Both the position numbers and the translations under genes were made by a program. From contig NZ_JACYFJ010000001.1 of the NCBI RefSeq assembly GCF_014855495.1, positions 558,001 to 622,000 of the forward strand: a stretch of 64,000 nt of DNA. Reading direction: 5' to 3'. The DNA is from Euzebyella saccharophila (GTDB lineage Bacteria > Bacteroidota > Bacteroidia > Flavobacteriales > Flavobacteriaceae). A model generated the notes under the pieces. The model was not told where the DNA came from. It did not search any database and saw only the letters and a list, made by a program, of their open reading frames with translations. This document shows, piece after piece, positions 52,459-61,036 of the stretch (positions within the stretch are counted from its first letter, which is position 1; each line of letters starts with the position of its first letter).

Positions 52459-54849
52459 TTAAAATCGCTTTTGCCCTGAAAACTCCATTGCCTCCCCTTT
52501 TCCAAACCCAAAACTGATTCCAAAAGTGATAAAACGCCCTTGCTGGCCAAAATCACGACGGTAAAAAGCATCGTTAAAGGTTTGTGTTTCCCTAATTCTC
52601 GAAGCAAAGACATCGCGCACGCTTAAATTTAAAATAGCCTTGCCCTTAAAAATCTTTTTTCGTGCACCGAAATCCATAAACAGGTTTTCGGTAACTTCTT
52701 GCTGTAGGGTTCTGTAGTCCGATTGATAATTGCCAACAAGTTCAATATCCACATCTGCAGGCAACTTTATCTTGGTCATTAATCTATTGGTCCATTGATT
52801 TCCCGAAAAGTCGAAGGAACTACCATCAAATTCACCTTCCCTAGAGAAGCGGCTGTAGTTAAAGTCGTTGGTAAAAGAAAGCCAGCGCACAGGAATATAC
52901 TTGGCGTTGAACTCCACCCCTGTTGTGTTGTTGGTGCCTATGTTCTCCGGTCTTGAAAGGGTTGCATCCTTTCCATCTTCCAAGACTATGTTTTCTACAA
53001 TGGTCTCTACAACATCTTCCGTTACCCTATAAAAAACGCCAACGTTCATATTTAAGTTGCCAATTTTATAGATACTGGTTACCTCAAAACTGTCTGTATA
53101 TTCCGGTAAAAGATCAGGGTTACCAGACCGCCTATTAATATTGTTCCTAATATTGATAAATGGATTTAAATCCCACAATCTAGGTCTAAATATCCGTTTG
53201 GAATACCCTGCTTGCAAGGAGAGGTTGTCGCTGAATTTGTAAGATGTATGACCGCTTGGAAAAAAGTTGTTGTAATTCTGGTCATTGCGTTCATTGGTGT
53301 TCTCCAGCAAGGTATTTACTTGAGTGTCCTCAAAACGCATTCCCATTTTTATACCCCATTTTTCACCTTCATAGGCGGCGGTTCCATATAGGCCCAGAAC
53401 TTTTTGGGTCCATTCAAAAACATTCGTAAGGTTAGGGTCTTCAATATAGGTGGCACCATTAAAATTACTGATGGCAAAATCATTCTCCACATCGTTGATT
53501 TGATATTGAGAACCTGTTTCAATGGTATACTTTTCTGCCCAAGGGTGCGTATAATCTATTTTAAAAATATAATCTGCCTGCCCAAAATCGGTTCTACTAC
53601 GCTGTAATTCATCCGCTAGGCCATCGGTAACATAGAGATTTTCAAAATCAGAAGTTTGGTCCTTTGCAAAGAGGTTCCCTGTGGCGCTCACCAACAACAT
53701 TTGATCTTCGTTACCTTCAAAATCTTTTTTGTACTGTAGCTCATAAGCATACTTAGGATTGGTAGCCTCCGTTTTCTCATTACGATCATAGGCCTGGGTA
53801 AGGCTGTTACTGGAGTCAAAAGTGCTAAAGAGAGCATCTGCGTTCTCCGTCTCCCATTCATAGGCGAAATTTCCGGAAAGTGTAAGTACGTTGTATTCGT
53901 TTATGTGGTAATCTGTACCCAATATTAGATTAAAAAAGGTTTCGTTCTTGTCGCTTTCCCCAAAACTGTTGGTGTAATTTCCGGTTTCCAAATTGCGGTT
54001 TTCACTTTCATTGTCGCTGGGAAAGGTTCGGTGGCCAAAACCAATCTGACTAAAAAGATTGAATTTTTCGGTACGGCTATTTAGGCTAAAACCTACACTG
54101 TGGTTATTTGGAGTTCCGGTGTTAAGGGTTACAGCGCCGTTCAATCCTTTCTTTTCCTCTTTTTTTAAAACGATGTTGATAATCCCCGACGTTCCCTCTG
54201 CATCATATTTGGCAGATGGATTGGTAATGACCTCTATTCGTTCGATCATATCCGCAGTTAAGGTTCCTAAGGCGTTTCCCTGCTCATTGGCAATGACCGA
54301 AGGTTTTCCATTCACTAACATTTGAACTCCTTGGCTCCCCCTCAGACTTACTTGTCCCTCAATATTTACGGTTACGGATGGTACATTGTTCAATACTTCC
54401 AAAGCACTGGCGCCTGTGCTGCTTAAATCTGCCCCCACATTAAATACCCTCTTATCGAGCTTAAATTGGGTTTGGGAAATTTCGCCTTCTACCACCACCT
54501 CACTCAGCTGTTGCGTATCTTCCTTTAAGGTAATGGTACCCAATTCTATTTGTTCTTGTTCAATGGGAATCTCATCTAAGCGTTTGGTAGTAAAACCCAT
54601 AAAACTTATCTCCACATAGAACTTATTGGAGTTGACCTCTAGTTGAAAACTTCCATCTTCAACAGTGGTGGTGCCGGTAATGGGCTTATTATCCGATGGA
54701 TTTCCCGCTAAAACTGTTGCAAACTCAATAGGTACTCCCGAAGCATCTACAATTTTCCCTGAAATTACTTTAGGGTTGGTTTGTGACAGTGCACGATGTG
54801 AAATCAATAAAAAAGCAAGAATTAGCGTGTAAGAAACGTACTTGGTCAT
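52459..54849 (-). CDS. TonB-dependent-receptor-like outer-membrane barrel protein
   Basis: This 796-residue protein has a signal peptide (to about 23), a carboxypeptidase-regulatory-like domain ('ISGKIVDASGVPIEFATVLA'), a plug ('VNIEGQVSLRGSQGVQMLVN', about 150-230) and an OMP_b-brl_3 barrel. The C-terminal strand reads 'FITFGISFGFGKGEAMEFSG'. It probably binds or imports a ligand at the outer membrane. As with 14607-17006 there is no SusD partner. It could serve the adjacent GH92, or be an independent receptor, as the 250-base gap is wide. Confidence 0.85.
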   Translation of the reverse strand: MTKYVSYTLILAFLLISHRALSQTNPKVISGKIVDASGVPIEFATVLAGNPSDNKPITGTTTVEDGSFQLEVNSNKFYVEISFMGFTTKRLDEIPIEQEQIELGTITLKEDTQQLSEVVVEGEISQTQFKLDKRVFNVGADLSSTGASALEVLNNVPSVTVNIEGQVSLRGSQGVQMLVNGKPSVIANEQGNALGTLTADMIERIEVITNPSAKYDAEGTSGIINIVLKKEEKKGLNGAVTLNTGTPNNHSVGFSLNSRTEKFNLFSQIGFGHRTFPSDNESENRNLETGNYTNSFGESDKNETFFNLILGTDYHINEYNVLTLSGNFAYEWETENADALFSTFDSSNSLTQAYDRNEKTEATNPKYAYELQYKKDFEGNEDQMLLVSATGNLFAKDQTSDFENLYVTDGLADELQRSRTDFGQADYIFKIDYTHPWAEKYTIETGSQYQINDVENDFAISNFNGATYIEDPNLTNVFEWTQKVLGLYGTAAYEGEKWGIKMGMRFEDTQVNTLLENTNERNDQNYNNFFPSGHTSYKFSDNLSLQAGYSKRIFRPRLWDLNPFINIRNNINRRSGNPDLLPEYTDSFEVTSIYKIGNLNMNVGVFYRVTEDVVETIVENIVLEDGKDATLSRPENIGTNNTTGVEFNAKYIPVRWLSFTNDFNYSRFSREGEFDGSSFDFSGNQWTNRLMTKIKLPADVDIELVGNYQSDYRTLQQEVTENLFMDFGARKKIFKGKAILNLSVRDVFASRIRETQTFNDAFYRRDFGQQGRFITFGISFGFGKGEAMEFSGQKRF

Positions 54850-54959
54850 GTTTTTAATAGAAAAGTTGAAGCCTCAAATATAATGACCCATAGATAGAAC
54901 GCCATTTTATTTTATCTAAACGACCATCTAAGCCAAGTAAACGACCAAAATAATACCCT

Positions 54960-55604
54960 TTAGTTTTCTTTTAAATCGTCAATAACCGCTTTAAAATCCA
55001 ATAAATGGTTTTCCAAAGCTTTCAAGTCATCTTGTTCTATTAATTCTTTAGGAAATAGATGTCCGCCCATTCCGGCGCCAATGGCGCCAGCCATAAAGAA
55101 GTCCTTTATATTTTCCTTGTTCACGCCTCCCGTTGGGAGTAATTTTACTTGGTCAAGTGGTGCAAGAACATCTTTTATATATTTTGGGCCCAAAGTTGCA
55201 GGAAAAACCTTAACTGCCGAAGCCCCTAAAACCCAGGCCTTATAAATTTCAGTAGGGGTATAGGCCCCCGGAAAAATTGGGATATTGTTCTTTTTGCAAT
55301 AGGTAATGACCTCTTCATTGATAATAGGGGTTACAATAAATTGCGCCCCGGAAGAAATGGCTATGTTTAAATCGTCCATAGAGCATACCGTACCAACACC
55401 AACGTTTAATTCAGGAAATTCCCTAACGAGGGCTTGTATGGTCTCCGACACTTGGGGAGAATTCATGGTTACCTCTATAGTGGTAAACCCACATTTTAGA
55501 TAGCTGCTCGCTAACCGTAGTACTTCTTTGGTGTTTAAACCGCGAAGAATGGCCACAATAGGGGTTTGGTAAAAACGCTCCCAAGAGAAAACGGAGTTAT
55601 CCAT
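54960..55604 (-). CDS. dgoA: 2-dehydro-3-deoxy-6-phosphogalactonate/gluconate aldolase
   Basis: This class I aldolase splits KDPGal or KDPG to pyruvate and glyceraldehyde 3-phosphate. The 214-residue TIM barrel has 'PIVAILRGLNTKEVLRLASS' at the start, the catalytic Glu in 'TTIEVTMNSPQ', the Schiff-base Lys in 'GASAVKVFPATLGPKYIKDV' (about residue 135) and 'LLPTGGVNKENI'. Coupling to a deoxygalactonokinase by an eight-base overlap favours the galactonate pathway (dgoA) over eda. Confidence 0.9.
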   Translation of the reverse strand: MDNSVFSWERFYQTPIVAILRGLNTKEVLRLASSYLKCGFTTIEVTMNSPQVSETIQALVREFPELNVGVGTVCSMDDLNIAISSGAQFIVTPIINEEVITYCKKNNIPIFPGAYTPTEIYKAWVLGASAVKVFPATLGPKYIKDVLAPLDQVKLLPTGGVNKENIKDFFMAGAIGAGMGGHLFPKELIEQDDLKALENHLLDFKAVIDDLKEN

Positions 55605-56547
55605 GATTTTGTAAAAGTTTTAATTGACCTACCAAGAGGGCTTTCTCCATATCTTCCCCACTAATACAGGTCAGGTAATCCTTTGGTAAGATATAAGTTA
55701 GGGCTCGTTTGTAAAGTTCTGCGCTTATTCCTGAAGCTCCTAAATACACGGGCTCATACTTATCCGCTATTGATTTAAGTTCGCTTCCTATCAAAAGGCC
55801 GGAAAGAAAAAATGAATTTTCAATTGGGTTGGCTTCATTAAGAAGGGTGTTGGCCCTAATGGAAAAAAAATAGGACATGGCATCTGCGCTCAATGCTCTT
55901 TTTACACCGTCTAAAAAGATGTTCTCAAATTGTGGAGTCCATTCACTTTGCTGCAGGGAAGTGGATAGGATACTGTTTTGACTTATGATTTCAAAGAGCT
56001 CACCTGTCATATAGGTTTTAAAATGGCGGAATTCACTATTGAAAAAGGTAATGTGTTTAGAATGCGTTCCCGGCAATATTAAAAGTCCTTTTTCTGTCTT
56101 TGGAAGAAGGTCTGCAAGACCAAGGGCTTGTGTTTCCTCTCCTCTGATTACATCGTTATCTGTCTTTATCCCGGATATCAAAATCAAAGGCTGCCCCCCA
56201 GTGCATTCAAGATATTCACTGGACAAGGTGCTCCCGTTAAAGTTCATGGGCATATGAGCATAGGGTAGCTCTTTCATTCCAATGGAAGAGGATAGCATAC
56301 CGGAAGCTACCACGGGAATGGTTTCAGTATTTTTCCCTTTTAGGGAGCTTATCTCATTGATCAAATAAGAACAATAAAAGTCCGTACGTGATTGGGAATG
56401 TTGATGGGTAAAGGCCTTAAAATGCTTTTTTATTCCTTGATTGCTGGTATGCTGGGAAAGTATCTTAAGCGTATCCGTAGCCACCAACCGAAGTCTAAAA
56501 TTACTGGTTCCCCAATCGCAGCTAATAAATTGTTTTGGCAATCCCAT
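55597..56547 (-). CDS. dgoK: 2-dehydro-3-deoxygalactonokinase
   Basis: The kinase phosphorylates 2-keto-3-deoxygalactonate in the De Ley-Doudoroff pathway. This 316-residue DgoK-family protein begins 'FISCDWGTSNFRLRLVATDT' (ATP phosphate loop) and has 'VVASGMLSSSIGMKELPYAH', 'IRGEETQALGLADLLP' and 'LLILPGTHSKHITFFNSEFR', all DgoK signatures. It is the first gene of a two-gene operon with the aldolase. No galactonate dehydratase (dgoD) is in the window, so the upstream steps must be encoded elsewhere. Confidence 0.92.
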   Translation of the reverse strand: MGLPKQFISCDWGTSNFRLRLVATDTLKILSQHTSNQGIKKHFKAFTHQHSQSRTDFYCSYLINEISSLKGKNTETIPVVASGMLSSSIGMKELPYAHMPMNFNGSTLSSEYLECTGGQPLILISGIKTDNDVIRGEETQALGLADLLPKTEKGLLILPGTHSKHITFFNSEFRHFKTYMTGELFEIISQNSILSTSLQQSEWTPQFENIFLDGVKRALSADAMSYFFSIRANTLLNEANPIENSFFLSGLLIGSELKSIADKYEPVYLGASGISAELYKRALTYILPKDYLTCISGEDMEKALLVGQLKLLQNHG

Positions 56548-56711
56548 TTTTTATTTGGTATGGGCTAAAGATAACAATTAGCCCTAAATACCCATGGGTG
56601 ATTACCGTTCAAAAATGGGTAGGCAAGGGACTTGCTTATTTCTGCACTATTCTTGTTCGCCACATGAATTTATGTGTATTTTTAATTGACCAATTTTAAA
56701 ATAAGACAATT

Positions 56712-57737
56712 ATGTTCCACCATAGAATAATGCTTCTGTTACTGATTGTAGTGGCCAGTTGCAAAGAAGTTAAGAAAGACCAAAACGTAGAAGCCAAATC
56801 AAATGACACCCCTGTGGATTATGCTTGGAAAGAGGTGAAAACGGAAAACGGAAGTCTTCCCGTTGCCCGTCATGAGGCCGCCTTTGTTCAAGTAGGGGAC
56901 AAATTCTACCTTTTAGGAGGGAGAGATATAAGGCCCGTTAGTATTTATGATACAAAAACTAAAATTTGGACGGAAGGCGAACAACCTCCCATTGAACTGC
57001 ACCATTTTCAACCAGTAGTTTATAAGGATAAAATATATATAATTTCTGCCCTAACGGGAGGATGGCCAGACGAAACACCCACAGAGTTTGTATATATCTA
57101 TGACCCTGCTACGGATAAATGGAGCCAAGGGCATGAAATTCCGGAAGAAAGACGAAGAGGTTCTACCGGAAATGTGCTTCACAAAGATAAAATTTATATA
57201 GCATGCGGAATTAAGAATGGGCATATTGGGGACCATAAAAATTGGTTGGATGTATACCATCCAGAAACCGGGGAATGGGAGGTTTTGGCAGATGCGCCAC
57301 GACCAAGGGACCATTTTCAAGCGGTTTTGGCCCATGGAAAAATTTATGCTCCCGCAGGAAGAAATACAGGTATTGAACCAGAAAACCCCTTTGGAGGTAC
57401 ATTGCAAGAAGTAGACGTCTATGACATTGAGAGCAATACGTGGGAAACACTCAGTAACTCCTTGCCAACCCCGCGTGCCGGTAATGCGGCCCTATTGGTA
57501 AATGATGAGGTGTGGGTAGTGGGTGGAGAGTCTCCAACCCAAGAGAAGGCACATGAACATGTGGAGGCCCTTAATCTCAATTCCAATGAGTGGCATACGC
57601 TACCCCCTTTGAATCAAGGAAGACATGGCACCGGTCTTATCTTATTTAAAGATGAAGTTTATATAGCCTCCGGATGCGGAAATAGAGGAGGAAATCCCGA
57701 GTTGGACTCAATGGAAAAATATGGTCCAAAAAGCTAA
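56712..57737 (+). CDS. Kelch-repeat lipoprotein
   Basis: This is a 341-residue protein with lipobox 'VASC' (Cys18 or so) and about five kelch blades ('GDKFYLLGGRDIRPVSIYD', 'KDKIYIISALTGGWPDE', 'HGKIYAPAGRNTGI', 'NDEVWVVGGESP', 'KDEVYIASGCGNRGG'). Kelch propellers bind proteins or sugars; some relatives are N-acetylneuraminate epimerases (NanM). There is no clear evidence of catalysis here. It is a single gene, 165 bases from the divergent dgoK. Confidence 0.85.
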   Translation: MFHHRIMLLLLIVVASCKEVKKDQNVEAKSNDTPVDYAWKEVKTENGSLPVARHEAAFVQVGDKFYLLGGRDIRPVSIYDTKTKIWTEGEQPPIELHHFQPVVYKDKIYIISALTGGWPDETPTEFVYIYDPATDKWSQGHEIPEERRRGSTGNVLHKDKIYIACGIKNGHIGDHKNWLDVYHPETGEWEVLADAPRPRDHFQAVLAHGKIYAPAGRNTGIEPENPFGGTLQEVDVYDIESNTWETLSNSLPTPRAGNAALLVNDEVWVVGGESPTQEKAHEHVEALNLNSNEWHTLPPLNQGRHGTGLILFKDEVYIASGCGNRGGNPELDSMEKYGPKS

Positions 57738-57831
57738 ATTTCAGCTCGTTAAATTTACTGTTAATTTGGATGTACCTATGTAAAAACAAATTACATTTGG
57801 TGCGTTTATTCTACAAAACAATCGCTATGAA

Positions 57832-58893
57832 ATGGACCTAAGGGACGGGGTCAAAACAGCACAGAACAAGGTGTCTTCCGAAGCGCAAAAACTAAGTGTT
57901 TTTGTAAAGGATGGAAGCAAATCATTAGTAGACCGACTGGAATCCTACGAAGATATTATCAACTTGGAAGTAGGTGATACCGGCTTGCATAGGGCAAAGG
58001 GTTTTGAGCGCAAATTTGATATCCGCCAGCTTTACATTAAATATGAGGGCGATAACCCTACGGGAACCCAAAAGGACCGTATCGCATTTGCTCAGGTTTA
58101 TGATGCCCTTCGTAGGGAGTTTGGTACCGTTTCCTTGGCAACTTGTGGTAATTTTGGCGTGGCCGTGGCCCTCGCCGCTAATTTAGCGGGTGTTGATTGC
58201 CACATATATATTCCCGAAAGCTACCATACAGATCGTGTTGAGGAAATGGCGCATTTGGGTGCCACCATTATAAGACTTCCTGGCAATTATGAGGATGTGG
58301 TAAAAGCTAGTAGTTTGTTGGCTGTGGAACACGGTTGGTATGATGCCAATCCCGGAGGGTCCAATACCCCTTTGCAGATTTCGGCCTATTCCCAAATTGC
58401 AACGGAGATTTTTGAAGATTTGGGAGACGCTCCAAAGTATTGCGCCGTTCCGGTATCCAACGGTACGCTTTTCGCTGGTATTTACAGAGGCTTTGTCAAT
58501 TTGTATAAAAGAGGAAAAACGTCTCGCATTCCAAAAATGATCGCTGCTTCTTCGGCCAAAAAAAATCCAATAATCCAGTCCTTCATAAAGGGACTTGATC
58601 ATTGCAAGGATTTAGATCCCAAAAGTATTAAAGAGACCAAATACAACGAACCATTGATCAACTGGCATAGCTTTGATGGGGAGGAGGCCCTATACGCGTT
58701 GAGGGAATCAGCCGGTGAAGCGTTTAATATAAGTGATAAAAAATTACGGGACATGACGGCCTTATTGGCCAAAAAGGAGGGTTTTCGTATACTTCCGGCA
58801 TCTACAGCCGGCTTGATAGCCCTTTTGGAACTGGATGAAAAACTAAACTTTGAACCGGACAGGTTCGTGGCGGTGTTGACCGCTAAAAATTAA
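57832..58893 (+). CDS. Threonine synthase-like PLP enzyme
   Basis: This 353-residue fold-type II PLP enzyme has the lysine that binds the cofactor in 'EGDNPTGTQKDRIAFAQ' (about residue 86). The phosphate-binding Asn/Gly loop is 'LATCGNFGVAVALAANLAG', and 'VPVSNGTLFAGIYRG' is the glycine loop. The fold matches threonine synthase, but it lacks the long N-terminal extension. Its place directly before the DUF1611 and dipeptide-epimerase-family genes suggests a role in amino-acid utilisation instead of core threonine synthesis. An out-of-frame ATG at 57827 stops at once. It is separated by ten bases from the next gene. Confidence 0.82.
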   Translation: MDLRDGVKTAQNKVSSEAQKLSVFVKDGSKSLVDRLESYEDIINLEVGDTGLHRAKGFERKFDIRQLYIKYEGDNPTGTQKDRIAFAQVYDALRREFGTVSLATCGNFGVAVALAANLAGVDCHIYIPESYHTDRVEEMAHLGATIIRLPGNYEDVVKASSLLAVEHGWYDANPGGSNTPLQISAYSQIATEIFEDLGDAPKYCAVPVSNGTLFAGIYRGFVNLYKRGKTSRIPKMIAASSAKKNPIIQSFIKGLDHCKDLDPKSIKETKYNEPLINWHSFDGEEALYALRESAGEAFNISDKKLRDMTALLAKKEGFRILPASTAGLIALLELDEKLNFEPDRFVAVLTAKN

Positions 58894-58903
58894 AAAGGAA
58901 TCA

Positions 58904-59977
58904 ATGAAAAATTCGATAGATGGAAAGGCCCTAGTGTATTGCGAGGGTGCATTTAATACTCCCAATGGAAAAACTGCCCATGGCTTAGTTCGCTTTACCG
59001 AGCGCTATGACATTGTGGGGGTATTGGATAAAAAATATGAAGGTAGGGATGCCGGTGAAGTCCTTGACGGAAAACCAAATGGAATACCTGTGTTTAAAAA
59101 CTTTGAGGATGCAGTTGAAAAATTGACCGCTTGGGACAAACTACCCAAATCCCTGGTAATAGGCTTGGCTCCGGACGGAGGCAGATTACCGGTTGAGGCA
59201 AAGGATACTATTAAAAAGGCCTTGCAAATGGGATGGAATGTTGATAGCGGATTGCATGATTTTTTGACCAATGACGTTGTACTCACCCAAATTGCGGCAG
59301 AAAATAAGTGTCGTATAAGAGATGTGCGAAAAACGCCTGATAGAGATCAACTTCACTTTTTTACCGGTGAGATTGAACAGGTAGATTGTTTAAAGTTGGC
59401 TGTGCTGGGAACAGACTCCGCATTAGGAAAGCGTACAACGGCTTGGCTATTGGTACACGGGTTTAGAAAAGCTGGTCTTAAGGCAGAAATGATCGGAACA
59501 GGACAGACCGCATGGATGCAAGGTGCCAAATACAGTATGGTAATGGATAGTTGCATTAACGATTTTGTCTCCGGTGAAATTGAACATGCCGTAGTGAGCG
59601 CCTATAAAAACGAACAACCGGATGTCATCGTAATTGAAGGTCAGGGAAGTTTGATGAATCCGGCATATCCCGGTGGTTTTGAAATTTTGGCAGCAGGAAG
59701 ACCGGATTTTGTGGTGCTGCAACACGCTCCCAAAAGATTGGATTATGATGGTTTTCCAGGGTATAAACTACATTCCTTGGGGGAACAAATAAACGCCATT
59801 GAGGTGATTTCCGGAAAGCAGGTAATCGCTATTACCGTGAACCATGAGGATATGGAAGAAGATGAAATTTTGGAGGTGTGCAAACAGATTACCTTGGAAA
59901 CCAAATTACCGGCATTTGATGTATTAGAATATGGTGCCGAAGGTCTTGTTGAGGTGCTAAGGGAAAAACTGAAATGA
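58904..59977 (+). CDS. DUF1611 protein, DgcN-like (D-glutamate N-acetyltransferase candidate)
   Basis: This is a 357-residue cytosolic protein. The N-terminal Rossmann-like part ('GKTAHGLVRFTERYDIVGVL', 'PKSLVIGLAPDGGRLP') precedes a P-loop domain with Walker A 'GTDSALGKRTTAW' (about 169-181) and 'DVIVIEGQGSLMNPAYPGGF'. This is the DUF1611 architecture. The DgcN member is reported to N-acetylate D-glutamate in marine Proteobacteria and haloarchaea, acting before the racemase DgcA. The next gene encodes a DgcA-like enzyme and overlaps by four bases (ATGA), which supports that reading. The specific function here is an inference. Confidence 0.8.
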   Translation: MKNSIDGKALVYCEGAFNTPNGKTAHGLVRFTERYDIVGVLDKKYEGRDAGEVLDGKPNGIPVFKNFEDAVEKLTAWDKLPKSLVIGLAPDGGRLPVEAKDTIKKALQMGWNVDSGLHDFLTNDVVLTQIAAENKCRIRDVRKTPDRDQLHFFTGEIEQVDCLKLAVLGTDSALGKRTTAWLLVHGFRKAGLKAEMIGTGQTAWMQGAKYSMVMDSCINDFVSGEIEHAVVSAYKNEQPDVIVIEGQGSLMNPAYPGGFEILAAGRPDFVVLQHAPKRLDYDGFPGYKLHSLGEQINAIEVISGKQVIAITVNHEDMEEDEILEVCKQITLETKLPAFDVLEYGAEGLVEVLREKLK

Positions 59978-61035
59978 AAATAGTTCATATAAGTTATGAG
60001 CGTTGGGACTTAAAATTGTCCCAACCTTACACCATAGCATATGAAACCATTGACAGTACTGTCAATTTTATCCTAAAACTTGAAACAGATGGTAAAATAG
60101 TGGGTTATGGCTGTTCCGCACCGGATGTTATCGTTACGGGGGAATCTTCACACGATGTGGAACAAGCAATTAATCAAACCATCATCCCATATCTCAAGGA
60201 CAAAGACCCGTTTAATTATGCCTTTATCTTGGCGGAATTAAAAGTGCTTTTGGGTAAAAAATCCTCCTCCTTGACCATGGTGGATATGGCCTTGCATGAT
60301 TTGATTTCCCGCAAGGCGGATGTTCCATTGTATAAGTTTCTTGGAGGATTTCAAAAGAGTATTGCCACAAGTATTACCATAGGCATACTACCTCTTCAGG
60401 AAACTTTGAAACAGGCCGATGAATTTGTAAAAATGGGTTTTTCCATCCTCAAGATAAAAGGAGGACATAGTTTGCAAGAGGATATTGAGAAGATGATGCG
60501 TTTACATGAACTACATCCTAATATCACCCTGCGTTTTGATGGTAATCAGGGTTATTCCGTAATGGATTCGGTCGCATTCGTTAAGGCTACAGGCCATATT
60601 GGTATTGAAATCTTTGAACAGCCTACCAAGGAAGAAAAAGAGGAGCGACTTGGAGAGGTGATGAACCAAGTAGAAATACCTGTCATGGCAGATGAAAGCC
60701 TCAAAACCTTAACGGACGCCTTTCGTTTGGCCCAGAACGAACGTGTGGATATGGTGAACATTAAACTCATGAAGGTGGGTGGGATTATAGAAGGTATGCA
60801 CATAAATTCTGTTGCAAAATCTGCCGGAATTGAAAGTATGATCGGTTGTAATGATGAATGTTCCTTGGGTATCTCCGCAGGACTGCACTTTGCTCTTTCG
60901 AGACCCAATATCAGATACGCAGATCTAGATGGTCATCTAGATGTTATAGACGACCCATTTCAAGGATTATTTCAGCTTAAAGACGGTATTTTATATCCAA
61001 CGGCAGCTTCAGGTTTGGGAGAAATAAAACTATAG
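59974..61035 (+). CDS. Enolase-superfamily dipeptide epimerase, DgcA-like
   Basis: This is a 353-residue epimerase. Catalytic residues of the muconate-lactonizing subgroup are in place: KxK in 'FSILKIKGG' (about residue 160), metal ligands Asp in 'RFDGNQGY', Glu in 'IEIFEQPT' and Asp in 'VMADESL', and the second Lys in 'VNIKLMKVGG'. Members epimerise L-Ala-D/L-Glu in peptidoglycan recycling, or racemise N-acetyl-glutamate (DgcA). The four-base overlap with the DUF1611 gene favours the DgcA role. It converges with the metalloprotease gene, one base apart. Confidence 0.88.
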   Translation: MKIVHISYERWDLKLSQPYTIAYETIDSTVNFILKLETDGKIVGYGCSAPDVIVTGESSHDVEQAINQTIIPYLKDKDPFNYAFILAELKVLLGKKSSSLTMVDMALHDLISRKADVPLYKFLGGFQKSIATSITIGILPLQETLKQADEFVKMGFSILKIKGGHSLQEDIEKMMRLHELHPNITLRFDGNQGYSVMDSVAFVKATGHIGIEIFEQPTKEEKEERLGEVMNQVEIPVMADESLKTLTDAFRLAQNERVDMVNIKLMKVGGIIEGMHINSVAKSAGIESMIGCNDECSLGISAGLHFALSRPNIRYADLDGHLDVIDDPFQGLFQLKDGILYPTAASGLGEIKL

Positions 61036-61036
61036 C

